From the NCBI GenBank assembly GCA_963576725.1, contig OY755241.1, positions 56,048,484 to 56,112,483 on the forward strand: a DNA stretch of 64,000 bases, read 5' to 3'. The notes beneath the pieces are model-generated. The model searched no databases, was not told the origin of the DNA, and was given only the letters and a program-made list of their open reading frames with translations. This DNA comes from Azorinus chamasolen (taxonomy: Eukaryota > Mollusca > Bivalvia > Cardiida > Solecurtidae). The translations under genes were made by a program, and so were the position numbers. Positions 1 through 12,400 of this stretch are shown in pieces (positions within the stretch are counted from its first letter, which is position 1; every line of letters begins with the position of its first letter).

Positions 1-271
1 ACAAAAAATTATTGTTTAATACGAAAAAGGGGAATAACTAAAAAAATATCGATGCTACAGTTGTGGCCCTTGTGCATGTCAGTTCCTCTCACCATGCTTG
101 TTCCATGTGTGAAATTTGAAAGCTCTATAGTGATTAGTTTAGAAATGACAGCCAAAAAACGAAAATGTGACGGACAGACAGACGATGGAAAAGTGATCCC
201 TAAGTGACACACTGCCTCTCGGCAGGTGACACAAAAATGGCTAGCAAACAAAGATTTATAGTTTGACCTAC

Positions 272-413
272 CAAAAGGCTTGTTTTGCTCGAGGCCTCTG
301 TGACCTGTTGTCTGATCAGAGAGAGGTCGGCCCAGGCTGGTAGGTAGTCCTGTGTCAAGTTTCTCTGTGTGGCTGAGAGCTCAGAGGCTGGCATAGATTT
401 CTCTGCTGCTTTC
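272..413 (-). CDS. DSN1: DSN1-like exon 7, last in window
   Basis: 142 nt from a CTTCTAG acceptor to a GTAGGT donor. It encodes a Ser/Thr-rich linker followed by YLPAWADLSLIRQQVTEASS. If the donor is not used, the frame runs on for 24 codons to a TGA, giving an alternative C-terminus inside the window. Splicing to an exon left of base 1 is the likelier reading. Confidence 0.6.
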
Positions 414-3400
414 CTAGAAGTACATTCAGTAAAATCTATCTTAACCATTTCCTTCATACAAATGCTTTTTCACGCTTTTGTAAACAGTAGACCCAGATCA
501 GAGCTGTCTGATGTAGATCTGCTGCTTGCTTATGAAATTAAACTAGACCTCATTGAGTTTCTACGAATACCAAAACATCCCGAGTATATAATATTTGAGG
601 GCTTGGTGCAAAACTATTCTAACTCCTTCACAAAGTGACAGAGTTAGAATAGTTTTGCACCAAGCCCTCGATATGCCATCATAAAAAGATCAGTTAATAA
701 ATATTCATGATGTCCTTTACTATTTCTTACACGAACATTCAACAGGAAAAGGTTTATGCAACCATCAAAACTACTTAAGTCCTATTAGAAACAGATCTTT
801 AACCCTTATCCCTCTAGTATACTAATATCTGCTACAGTTCAAATCTGTTCCAATTCTTTCATATTTCGGGTTCGTTTCATGTTTTGGGAAACTATTGATT
901 CAGTGGCAAAAGGTTACTTGATCCAATTGTTCAAATTTGCCGTTCAGGTCATGTTCAGTGGGATATGGTTTAAGGCAGGTGGTAGTTTAACCCTTTACCT
1001 CGTAGGCTATTTTTTAGATCCAACCTCTTTGAATTAATCTACCGAAAAGGAGCATTAACTAGAGAAAAGAATTTTTTTAGAATTTTGTAGTTTGAAACCA
1101 TTGTGATAAATAGAGCATTTGCTCCTGGTGATTTTACAGAGGTGTAGAAAGGAGCATTTATGGAGGAAAGAGTCAACTTAAAACAGCAAAAAATCGCAAT
1201 GGAGCATTCTGCATATTAAATCCATCTACTATTCATGGCTATGTATGCAAATGAAAGCTGAATAACTTTCAAATTGAAGGAGGAGTTTGTGACATCAACA
1301 ACCCATGTTTAACCTTAATGTTTCTTTATTACATACAGGGAAAAATTTGGTCACCTATATTACTTCCTAAATAATAAAACATAGCAGACCCTGATTAGAC
1401 AGCTCCTACAGGACCTGTCTGGTCAGAGTCTACTCCATTTGCAAAAGTTTTAATCCTTTCCCTCATACAAACGTGTTTTCACGCATTTGCAAACAGAGAA
1501 GACCCAGATCAGACGGCTCCTAGAGGAGCCGTCTGATCAGGGTCTGCTCTATTTACTATTAGAATTCGATAGATCTGTTTCTTTAGTTTCTAAAATGGTT
1601 ACAATGTTCCACATTCCATATATCATTTTAACTGTTTTGACCATGAATATTCAGTAAGTGTTGAAAATTTTGTCTAAATACAGAACAGGGAAAGGGTTAA
1701 AAGCTATATCTATGAAGTAGACTCAGGTTTAGTGGGGTATCACTACACAGAAGTGGGGTTCCACTACACAGAAGAACAGATTTATCATGTAATACCTCTC
1801 CGCTTCAGCTGCCCTTGTTTCTAGGTCCTTAAAGTATGCATACCAATCATCTTCTTCTTTCTTTAATCTGAAATCAATTAGGTGTACAATAATGAAGATA
1901 GTGTTCTATTCTCACTAAATATTAAAAATATAACTTACCTGGACGAAAACCTAGTCTGCCAAATAACACTACATACTTTGCATTTTGCTTGCTGATCCTT
2001 TACTCAATATTTATCCCTTTCCCTGTTCTATGTTTATTTCAAATTCTGATACCTAATGAATATTCATGGTGAAAATTCTTAAAAGTAAATATGCAAGGTG
2101 GAACATTGTACCCCACTTTGAAAAGTAAAGAAACCGAGCTTTCAAATTCCATTAGCAAACAGAGCACACCCTGATCAGACGTTTCCTTTAGGAGCCATCT
2201 GATCTGGGTCTACTCTGTTTGCAGATGCCTGAACACATGTTTATATGAGGGAAAGGGATATACATGTATACCTCTTTTTTACACCTTTGCAAACAGAGTA
2301 AACCCAATTCAGACGACTCCTGTCAGCTGTGTGATTGGGGTCTGCTCTGTTTGCTTATAGAATAATATAGATCTGAGTCAATAGTTTCAGCCACAGCTAA
2401 ACATTCCTTTGTTCATATACCATTACAAAATTCATAATCATGAATACATTGTTTCTTACATAAATATTCATGGAGTGAGTGAGTGAGTGAGTGGGGTTTT
2501 ACGTCCAACCAACAGTATTTCAGTTATTTGCAGACGGCACCCGCTTGAGACAAGTTATAGTGCTGCCTCCCTGGAATACCCCTGCCACTGGCAACCCACC
2601 CAGTCACATTATCCTGACATCAAGACCGACCAGTCCTAGAACAACCCTTTTAATGTCGAGCGTAGACAACAGAGAGCTCTACTAGTACCAACTTTTAACA
2701 ACTTCTGGTCTGTCGCGGCCAGGGATCGAGCCCACGACCTTCCGTACCGCAGGCGGATGCTCTACCAGAGTCATGCGGCCAGTCAAATACATGGAGTAAA
2801 GGGTTAAGTTTATATTCTGACACAATATGACAAGTGTGAAAATGGACTGATGGACAGGCATATAATATGCATCCTTCTTGTTAGAAACAGAGACATAAAA
2901 TAACAAAACAGCTAGAAACTGGTGTAAACTAAGTACTCACTGAGCTATCCTTGCCTCCATTTTCTTCGCCGTTTCATCAATTTCAATATTGACAGGGTTT
3001 GGGAGACACCTGAAAATGTTTTAAGATATAATACAGAGGTCAAAATAAGATGTGTAAAGTTAAACATTTTCAACTAGAGCTATCACTAAAAGTGATAATA
3101 CCCCACCCACCACCTTGTCACAAGATCCAATGACTTCAATACAAGAGGCAATAGCACAATTATCCTGTGAAAAGAAGACTTTTAAAGTGTCAAATCAGGG
3201 AATGACTAAAATGAAAAAAATGTCACACACATCTAGTCATCTACACATCATTATAATGATAAATGCATATGCATATTTGAGGTTCATTGATGAAGAAAAT
3301 GTGGAAGTAGAATTTGCTTAAGGGGAATAACTCCCTTAACAAGAGCTGTCCGCAGACAGCGCGCTCCACTTTCTTTAGTGCTGGATAGTGTAGTGGGAGT

Positions 3401-6400
3401 AAAGGAGGTGATAACTATAGCAAAATTAATTTTAAGGTTACATGCCCTTGTGAAATGGGCCCCCTTTGTAATAGTTAACAACTAGAGGTTTTTGTCAAAA
3501 AAACGGATGTCTCCCCTCTAATGAAAACAATATGTAAAGGGAAATCACTAAAAATGTTATGGTCTTGATGAATGATACTTCCCCTCATTATGCGTTTTCC
3601 ACACTACATTTTTCAAGAAGAACAGCTAATAACTCCAAAAATACTAATACCAGATTTATGGCCCTTGTGCATGACACTTACTTTCATCATGCTCTTTCCA
3701 AAAATAAAATGTCATTCCAATAGCATCAGTCGAACAGGAGTTATTGATCGGCCAAAAAATGTAACAAAGGGCAATAACTCCAAAAGTATTGAAGCCAGAA
3801 TTATGGCCCTTGTTCATGACACTTTCTCTCATCATGCTCTTTCCATGTATGAAGTTTCAATACGACGGCAAGAGCCATGTAGGAGTTATCGTCCGGACAA
3901 GAAAGATTTAAACAAATGTACAAGGGGCAATAACTCTAAATTTATTGGAGCTCGAGTTAAGGATCTTATGCATGACACTTTCTCTTATTATGATCGTTCC
4001 ATGTATGAAGTTTCACTCCAATGGCATGTGTCACATTGGAGTAATCATCTGGACAAAAAATTGTGATTTTTTTTACAAAAGGCAATAACTCCAATATTAG
4101 TGAAGCCAGAGTTATGGACCTTGTGCATGACACTTCCTCTTGTTATGATCTTTCCATATATGAAGTTTCAATCCAATGGCATGAGCCATATAGAAGTTAT
4201 TGTCCGGACAAAAAAGTGTGATTTTTTACAAAGGGCAATAACTCCAATATTAGTGAAGCCAGAGTTATGGACCTTGTGCATGACACTTCCTCTCTTTATG
4301 ATCTTTCAATATATGAAGTTTCAATCCAATGGCATTAGCCATATAGAAGTTATCGTCTGGACAAAAAAGTGTGATTTTTTTACAAAGGGCAATAACTCCT
4401 ATATTAGTGAAGCCAGAGTTATGTACCTTCTGCATGACACTTCCTCTCGTTATGATCTTTCCATATATGAAGTTTCAATCCAATGGCATCAGGCATATTG
4501 AAGTTATTGTCCAGACAAAAAATTATGATATTTTTTACAAAGGGCAATAACTCCAATATTAGTGAAACCAGAGTTATGGACCTTGTGCATGACACTTCCT
4601 CTCATTATGCTCTTTCCATATATGAAGTTTCAATCAACTGGCATCAGGCATATTGAAGTTATTGTCCGGACAAAAAATTATGATATTTTTTACAAAGGGC
4701 AATAACTCCAATATTAGTGAAGCCAGAGTTATGGACCTTGTGCATGACACTTCCTCTCATTATGCTCTTTCCATATATGAAGTTTCAATCAACTGGCATC
4801 AGGCATATTGAAGTTATTGTCCGGACAAAAAATTATGATATTTTTTACAAAGGGCAATAACTCCAATATTAGTGAAGCCAGAGTTATGGACCTTGTGCAT
4901 GACACTTCCTCTCGTCATGATCTTTCCATATATGAAGTTTCAAGCCAATGGCATGAGCCATATAGGAGTTATCGGCCGGACAAAAAAGTGTGATTTTTTT
5001 TTACAAAGGGCAATAACTCCAATATTAGTGAAGCCAGAGTTATGGACCTTGTGCATGACACTTCCTCTCATTATGCTCTTTCCATATATGAAGTTTCAAT
5101 CAACTGGCATCAGGCATATTGAAGTTATCGTCCGGACAAAAAGTGTGACAGACAGACGGACAGACGGACAGACAGACAACTCTCACGAAAACAATATGTC
5201 TCCCCCATATAAATATAGGGGGAGACATAATAATATGTCTCCCCCATATAAATATGGGGGGAGACATAATTAACATGTATACCAAAGTTGAACCAAATAT
5301 CCTGGACAGTTTCTGAGACATGGACCTGAACATAAAACTTAACCAACAATGAAAATTCTAAGTCAAAAAAGGGTCATAACTATGGCAAAATTAATTTTAG
5401 GGTTACCTACCCTTGCGAAATGGGTTCCCCTTGTGATTGTTAACATACATACCGAATATGAATCAAATATATTCGATGGTTTCTGAGAAAAGTTTCACAG
5501 TTGTGCCTATAATACTTAGGTGTAATGCTCCGGACAAAAATATTTGATGGTTTCTGAGAAAAGGACCTTAACAAAAAGGTTTACCAACGCGGACGCCGAC
5601 AAGCAATAGCTCCACTTTTTGAAAAGTGGAGCTAAAAATGAATTTAGAGTTACAACCCTTGTTGACTGCATTTCCTCTCATCACTGTCTATCCATATACA
5701 TGTATAAAGTTTCACAGTTGTGTCTATAATACTTAGGAGCAATGCTCCGGACAAAAATCTGGATGGACGGACACAAGGGCATGCGCGATTCCAATATAGC
5801 CCCCACTTCTTTAGAAGTGGGGGTAAAATAATAGCTCCTTTATCTCACCTCCGAACCCTATACTGTGAACACTCTTTGGAATGGCCTCTTCTATATGATT
5901 CTAAAGAATGGTCACATCATAGAGTTTGGTGGAGAAATGACGATTTTGGTATCCGAGTACACGTTTACCTGTCGCTCTGGTAAACACCTAAACACAGCAC
6001 TGGTTACAGTACTGCTAATGATGTGTATCTGTGACATCAGGCAAGTTTCTGTTAAGCTGGTGTACAACATATTTACTCCCTGAAATCAGCTTCATACGCC
6101 CAAAACTAAGATAAAAGGCATATGGCTGACTTGAGTGACTTCCTGAAAATCCTTTCACGAATATAATTTCCCTTATAATCATATGAATGCTTTTTCATGA
6201 CATTGCAAACTGAGGAACCATCTGCTCAGGGTCTGCTCTGTTTGAATATGGAATTATATTGGTGTGATTCTACAGTTTCTGCCAAGGTAAAAAAAATCCT
6301 GTGGTCAAGTATAAATTTTCATGATGTTGCCATTTCTAAAATTGAACTGTCAACAGTTGAAGTTTTAAACAACTGACACAAAAGATGCCGAATATCCAAC

Positions 6401-9400
6401 AAGAAGCTGTTAGTGGAACTCCTGGCACGCGTGTTAGTGATGAACCTTCAGTTCAACTAATCATCACTTGTAGAAGTCCTGGCACGCGCGTTAGTGATGA
6501 ACCTTCAGTTCAACTAATCATCACTTGTAGAAGTCCTGGCATGCGCGTTAGTGATGAACCTTCAGTTCAACTAATCATCACTTGTAGAAGTCCTGGCATG
6601 CGCGTTAGTGATGAACCTTCAGTTCAACTAATCATCACTTGTAGAAGTCCTGGCATGCGCGTTAGTGATGAACCTTCAGTTCAACTAATCATCACTTTTG
6701 AAGTCCTGGCACGCGCGTTAGTGATGAACCTTCAGTTCAACTAATCATCACTTGTAGAAGTCCTGGCATGTGCGTTAGTGATGAACCTTCAGTTCAACTA
6801 ATCATCACTTTTGGAAGTCCTGGCACGCGCGTTAGTGATGAACCTTCAGTTCAACTAATCATCACTTGTAGAAGTCCTGGCATGTGTGTTAGTGATGAAC
6901 CTTCAGTTCAACTAATCATCACTTGTGGAAGTCCTGGCATGGACATGAGCATAAGCGATGAACATTGAACCAACTAGAACTATCACTAAAGGTGAAGAAT
7001 ACCCCCGAACAGCAGCCTTCGATGCAAATCCAAGTTTGTGACACCAACTACCCAAGTAACAGGAACAAATGACAAAAATACTCAAAAGTTCAAGTGGAGG
7101 AATTTTTGTTATGGCTGCCAGTAAACACAGAAAAATTGTGTCTTGCACCTGTACTATGCATGTTTAGTATGTATGACAAGTATCAATTCAATAAGTTTCA
7201 AAATGAAGGAGGAGTTTGTGACACAAACTCCCCATGTTTCATGCAAAAATGATGAAAAAAATTCAAAGTTCAGGGGAGATAATTCTGCAATGGCCTGCCT
7301 TAAACACATAAAAACTGTGCCTTGCACATGTACCATTCGTGGTTATTATGTATACCAAATATAAATTCAGTAACTTTAAAAAACTGAAAGAGGAGTTTGC
7401 GACACCAACTCCCCATGTTACATGCCGAAATGACAAAAATACTTAAAAGTTCAGGGGGAGATATTCCAGCAGTAAACACATGAAAATTGCATCTTGCACA
7501 TCTACCATTCATGGTTATTATGTGTACCATGAATAAATTAAATAACTTTAAAACTGAAGGAGACGTTTGCGCCACCAACTCCTCATATTCATGCAAAAAT
7601 GACAAAAATTACTCAAAGTTCAAGGGGAGATAATTCTGCAATGCCCAGCGCTAAACACGTGAAAATTGTGTTTTGCACATCTACTATTCATGGGTATTAT
7701 GTATACTAAATATAAACTGAATAACTTTCAGATTGAAGGAGTTTGTGACACCAAGTACTCATATTTCATGCAAAAATTACAAAAAGTCTCAAAGTTCAGG
7801 GGAAGACTATTCTGCAATGGCCGACAGTAAACACAATAAAATTGCATCTTGCACATATACCATTCATGGTTATTATGCATACCAAATATACATGTACATT
7901 CAGTAACTTTAAAATGTTCAAATGCAGATGGATCCACTGACCGTCCAACTGACCGCCGGACAGAGTGATTCCAGCATATCACCTCAAACAAGTTTGAAAA
8001 CATCTGATCTGGTTGTACTCTGTTTGCAAAGGCGTACAATGGCGTATTTATGGAGTAAACGATTTAGGCTGCCAGTATATATAATTAGCTTTGCCTTTAT
8101 GTCAGACTGTAAGAACTAGATATGGAAGACACTTACTTCCTTACATGGCAAGCGTGATTAAAACTTTCTTGTAGATCTGCTTCAGACAAGACATCAGGGA
8201 TTTTTGTCAACACTGAAATGAAAAACCACTATTAAATATGTTGAACACTTTCCGTGTTGAAGAATTATTTAGTTAGAGGAAAGATGGATTTAAAACACTA
8301 TCAAACATGTCGTAACACTCGAAAACTGTTTGAAGGAATGAACATTGGAACCCGTAGTTAACCAGATCTTTCACCAAATGCAAATGAGCTGCTGTAATTT
8401 GATCGTCACATGATGTATGATGTCTGCTCTCAAAGAAAGAAAACAAAAACGGCAACTGAATCAGCATTCAAAAGCTGATCATATCAGAGGAGAGTAGAAA
8501 ATAACTTTAACCCTTTCCCTCATATACATGTGTTTTCACGCATTTGCAAACAGAGTAGACCCAGATCAGACGACTCCTAGAGGAGCCATCTGATCAGGGT
8601 CTGCTCTGTTTGCTTATACAAATTGATAGAGATGTTTCTTTGCTTTCTAAAATATCTACAATGTTCGACTTTCCATATTTCTGTATAACTATTTTGTTAA
8701 TGAATATTCAGTAGGTATATATTGAAATTTGGCCTAAATACAGAACAGGAAAGGGTTAAAACAGTGACCATATTAACCCTGGTTCCCTGTTCTATGTTTA
8801 TTACAATTTTCAATACCTACTGAATATTCATTAACAAAATAGTTATAAAGAAATATGGAAGGTGAAACATTGTAGACATTTTAGAAAGCAAAGAAACAGA
8901 TCTATTGAATTCTAATAGCAAACAGAGCAGACCCTGATCAGACGGCTCATCTAGGAAAGGTACATCGTTTACTTACCCTTTTCCTGGTTCAGTATTCACA
9001 TAAAAAATAATGACATGAGTATTTATTAGCTCAAATTTTATAATGTAATCTTTTCATGTGACGTTTTTGCTTTGAGCTGTCTGATCTGGGTCTACTCTGT
9101 TTGCAAATGAAACCATGAAATGTGGGGAATATGGTTGCATTGTTTCAGTTTCAGTTTCTCTTTTGCTGTTTGGTTGTATTCAACGATAAGATTTAACAAG
9201 AGCCGTGTGTGGTTGTATTCAACGATAAGATTTAACAAGAGCCGTGTGTGGTTGTATTTAACGATAAGATTTAACAAGAGCCGCGTGCGGCGCCAACGCT
9301 CGTCTGATTTGGTACTTGGCCAGCTAAATTAAAAAAAATTGAAAACAATAAAGGGCCATAACTCTAAAAAATTTCAAATCAAGAGATATGGTTCTATGTA

Positions 9401-12400
9401 GGGGCCTTCCCCTCAATGAGATCAACTTACCTATGAAGTTTCACGTTGATACCGCTTATACTTTCGAGTAATGAGCTACATTAAACAACCCAATTATATC
9501 ACCAATCTCCATTTGTTTTGTCCTCTTAAATAAGTAAGCAACTAGCAACAGTAGCCTTTCCCTCTGTCGCTATGTTTCTATTCCGGCGAAGGAAAAGTTG
9601 GGAAATCCGTGACGTACGTACAATGGTTCCTTCCTCAACGATTTGAAGCAAACTGACAAAACTCGCTAGTTTTACATCATTCTTTTGATGCTGGAGACTA
9701 AAAATTGAAGGTGGGTGATATAATTGATTTGTTTTATTGAACCATGCCATTTTTTAAACTGCAAATTGCCAGGTTATTGCTGTGATATAGTGAAACCGGG
9801 GTGAATGAACGTTTGTCAATGACCCAAAAAACGTGAAATTTTGAGAAAATCATTGTTGGATTGATACTTGTTCATAAGTTACCGTTATAAGATTATATTC
9901 ATTTGATAGAAAAATATATTGGCTTTCAATAGCCGAAAGACTTACGAAATTATCAATTAAATTGTAAGAGTTACAGTCATATTTGTACTCGTGATACACG
10001 GATATTCGTTCTGCTAGTTGGAACCCTTGTTTATAGTACATATAGACCCCAATGAAGCGGTCCAGGTCCCTATGCTCATATGTAGCCATTTGAGCGCTAA
10101 TTGAGCACAGGAATTAATTCACATAAAAATACAACAGGACCTTAATGGAATATCGTATTTACCATAAATATTCAAACAACCAAGAAACTACATGTATAAC
10201 TAGAACAGCAACCTGGATCGCAATTTACAGTCAGATTTCCTGACCTGCCACCAGGCAGATTCCAGTACACAGTAAAACGATGTTAAACCTCTCTATAACA
10301 ACCACTAAATTACATCAAGTATTTTGTGTTAAAGGCAGGTGGCTGCTTAAAGCAATATGAAAGTAAAACAGAACGCTCCTATAGGAGCGTTCTGGTTTAC
10401 TTTCACCTTGCTTTAAGCAGCCACCTGTCCTAAATACCAACTAATTAACACAATTTTGTGGTCGTTATAGAGAGGTTTTACTGTACTTCACAAACTTGGT
10501 TTGCAGGACATAATCAGTGCAGCAGCAAATGGTGTAATTCCTGAACAAATGCTAATGCTGGAGTTTGTCTGGCTATGCATCTACGATCAGCACTGTAACT
10601 CTGATTCTAATTTGTATCCAAACTGTTTAAAATTGCAGTCTACAGATACACATTTTTATGCCATTGCTGCTATAGCAACTGTCTGATCTGGGACTGCTTT
10701 GTTTGCTTACAGAATCATATAGATCTGATTGTATGTAGTTTTTAACAGGAAAAAAATGTTCTTGTTCATTTGCCCTCTATAAAACATCAGTTAATATTCA
10801 TAGTCAACTAAGGGCTGTTTCATTTAAATGTGTATCCGCTATCGGGGACAGGAAGGCACTTTAACCCATTCCCGTATAGGATATTTTTAGATCCAACCTC
10901 TTTGAACAAATCTACCGAAAAGGAGCATTTACTACTAAAAAGGGAAATTTTAGAATTGTGTAGTGTTGAAACCATTGTGATAAATAGAGCATTTGCTCCT
11001 ATGGAGCAAATGCTCTATTTATCACAATGGTTTCACAAAGTGACTTTTACAGAAGCGTCAAAAGGCGTCTATATGTGGGAATGGGTTAAAAATCAGCTAT
11101 GCATGGGTGGATTTTGCTGTAAAAATGGTACTGTTTGGTTTGTGCATTAGTAAAAAACTTCTATGGGTGGGTGGCCGAATTTGAAAGTGCCTTCCTGCAC
11201 CCCCATACACATTTAAATGGAACAGCCCTGACCCATTCCCCTCTACTGATGCATGTTTAGGCCTCTGTAAAAGTCATTTTTTAAACCATTCTGATAAAAA
11301 GAGCATTTGCTCAATAGGAGCTCTATCTATCACAATGGTTTAAAAACTACACAATTCTAAACATTTCCCCTTTTCTCTGGTAAATGATTCTTTTTGGTGA
11401 ATTTATTCAAAGAGGTTGGGTCTAAAAATAATCTAGGAATGAATGGGTTAACCCTTCGATTGCTATTCACGTCAATATACCTACCTGTAAATAGTGAAGA
11501 CCCAGATGAGACAGCTCCTGCAGGAGCTGTCTCATCAGGGTCTGCACTATTTACAAGTTGATTGTGCAACCAGTGCACTCCACAGCAGTGATTGCATAGC
11601 AAAATACTCGACACAGTGAAGATATATGTAATTATACAACAGGATATGGGTAAAGAAGGAGAAATGTATTCTAAAATTCAGCAAGAGAAGAGTTAAGTGG
11701 CATACCTTCTGCTAGTTGATTTTTGGTCTCTTGTGATTCCGTCTCTGAGCTGACTTTATCTACTGCAAACTGAAACAAAGTGAAGGAGTTAGAATAGTTT
11801 TGCACCAAGCCCTCGATTTGGAAATGACACATGACGGTGCTCAGCAACACGAGAAGCACACATGAAATACAGTGCTCCCTCTCTTCAACGACACCCTTTG
11901 GGATATGAAGATTGTATGTGTTGTTCAGAGGAAGTTGTTATAGGGAGGGAAAATCAAACATAATTAGCTTGTTTGCAGATCCCCAGATAAGGTTTATGTC
12001 TAGAACTAAAACTGTTATGCCTCAATCAACCCTATGTTGTGACCACTCTATAGAGTGGTCATAACATAGGGTTTGATGGAGCCATCAAGAAAAAACGATG
12101 GAAAAAGTTTTTGTTTCTGGGGCCTTGTTGTTTCGGAAACAGTGACATGCGTTGTTATAAGGAGGGAATCGTTATTCAGAGGGCCATTGTAGGGAGGGAG
12201 CACTGTACGCACTTGCACACAACCTTCATACAACTACTCCTTGCCTTACCAGACTTGCCTATTTAGCACTGACATCATTTAGGGCACTGCTACACCAAAG
12301 AGGTCACATACATGTAGCGACAAAGGATGTATAACATAACGGAACTCTACAAGCACTGATTCACAGCAATGCAAAGTGCTCATACACAAATACATGACAC

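Noticed and set aside
2700..2790. Possible tRNA gene on the minus strand
   Set aside because: A and B box-like segments are present but no cloverleaf with paired acceptor ends could be drawn; the context is a SINE head with flanking duplications.
3572..5273. Several 60-164 codon ORFs over 3.6-5.3 kb
   Set aside because: They read the 155-bp tandem units of a pearl-like element; the same peptide words recur with each unit and no host-type codon pattern is seen.
6385..6968. Open reading frames of 119 and 66 codons over the 57-bp repeat
   Set aside because: They translate a minisatellite; frame is lost at a 1-nt shorter unit and no splice or start context supports a gene.
10501..11150. ORFs of 61 and 106 codons near 10.5-11.15 kb
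   Set aside because: They run over the nested family B and G MITEs.
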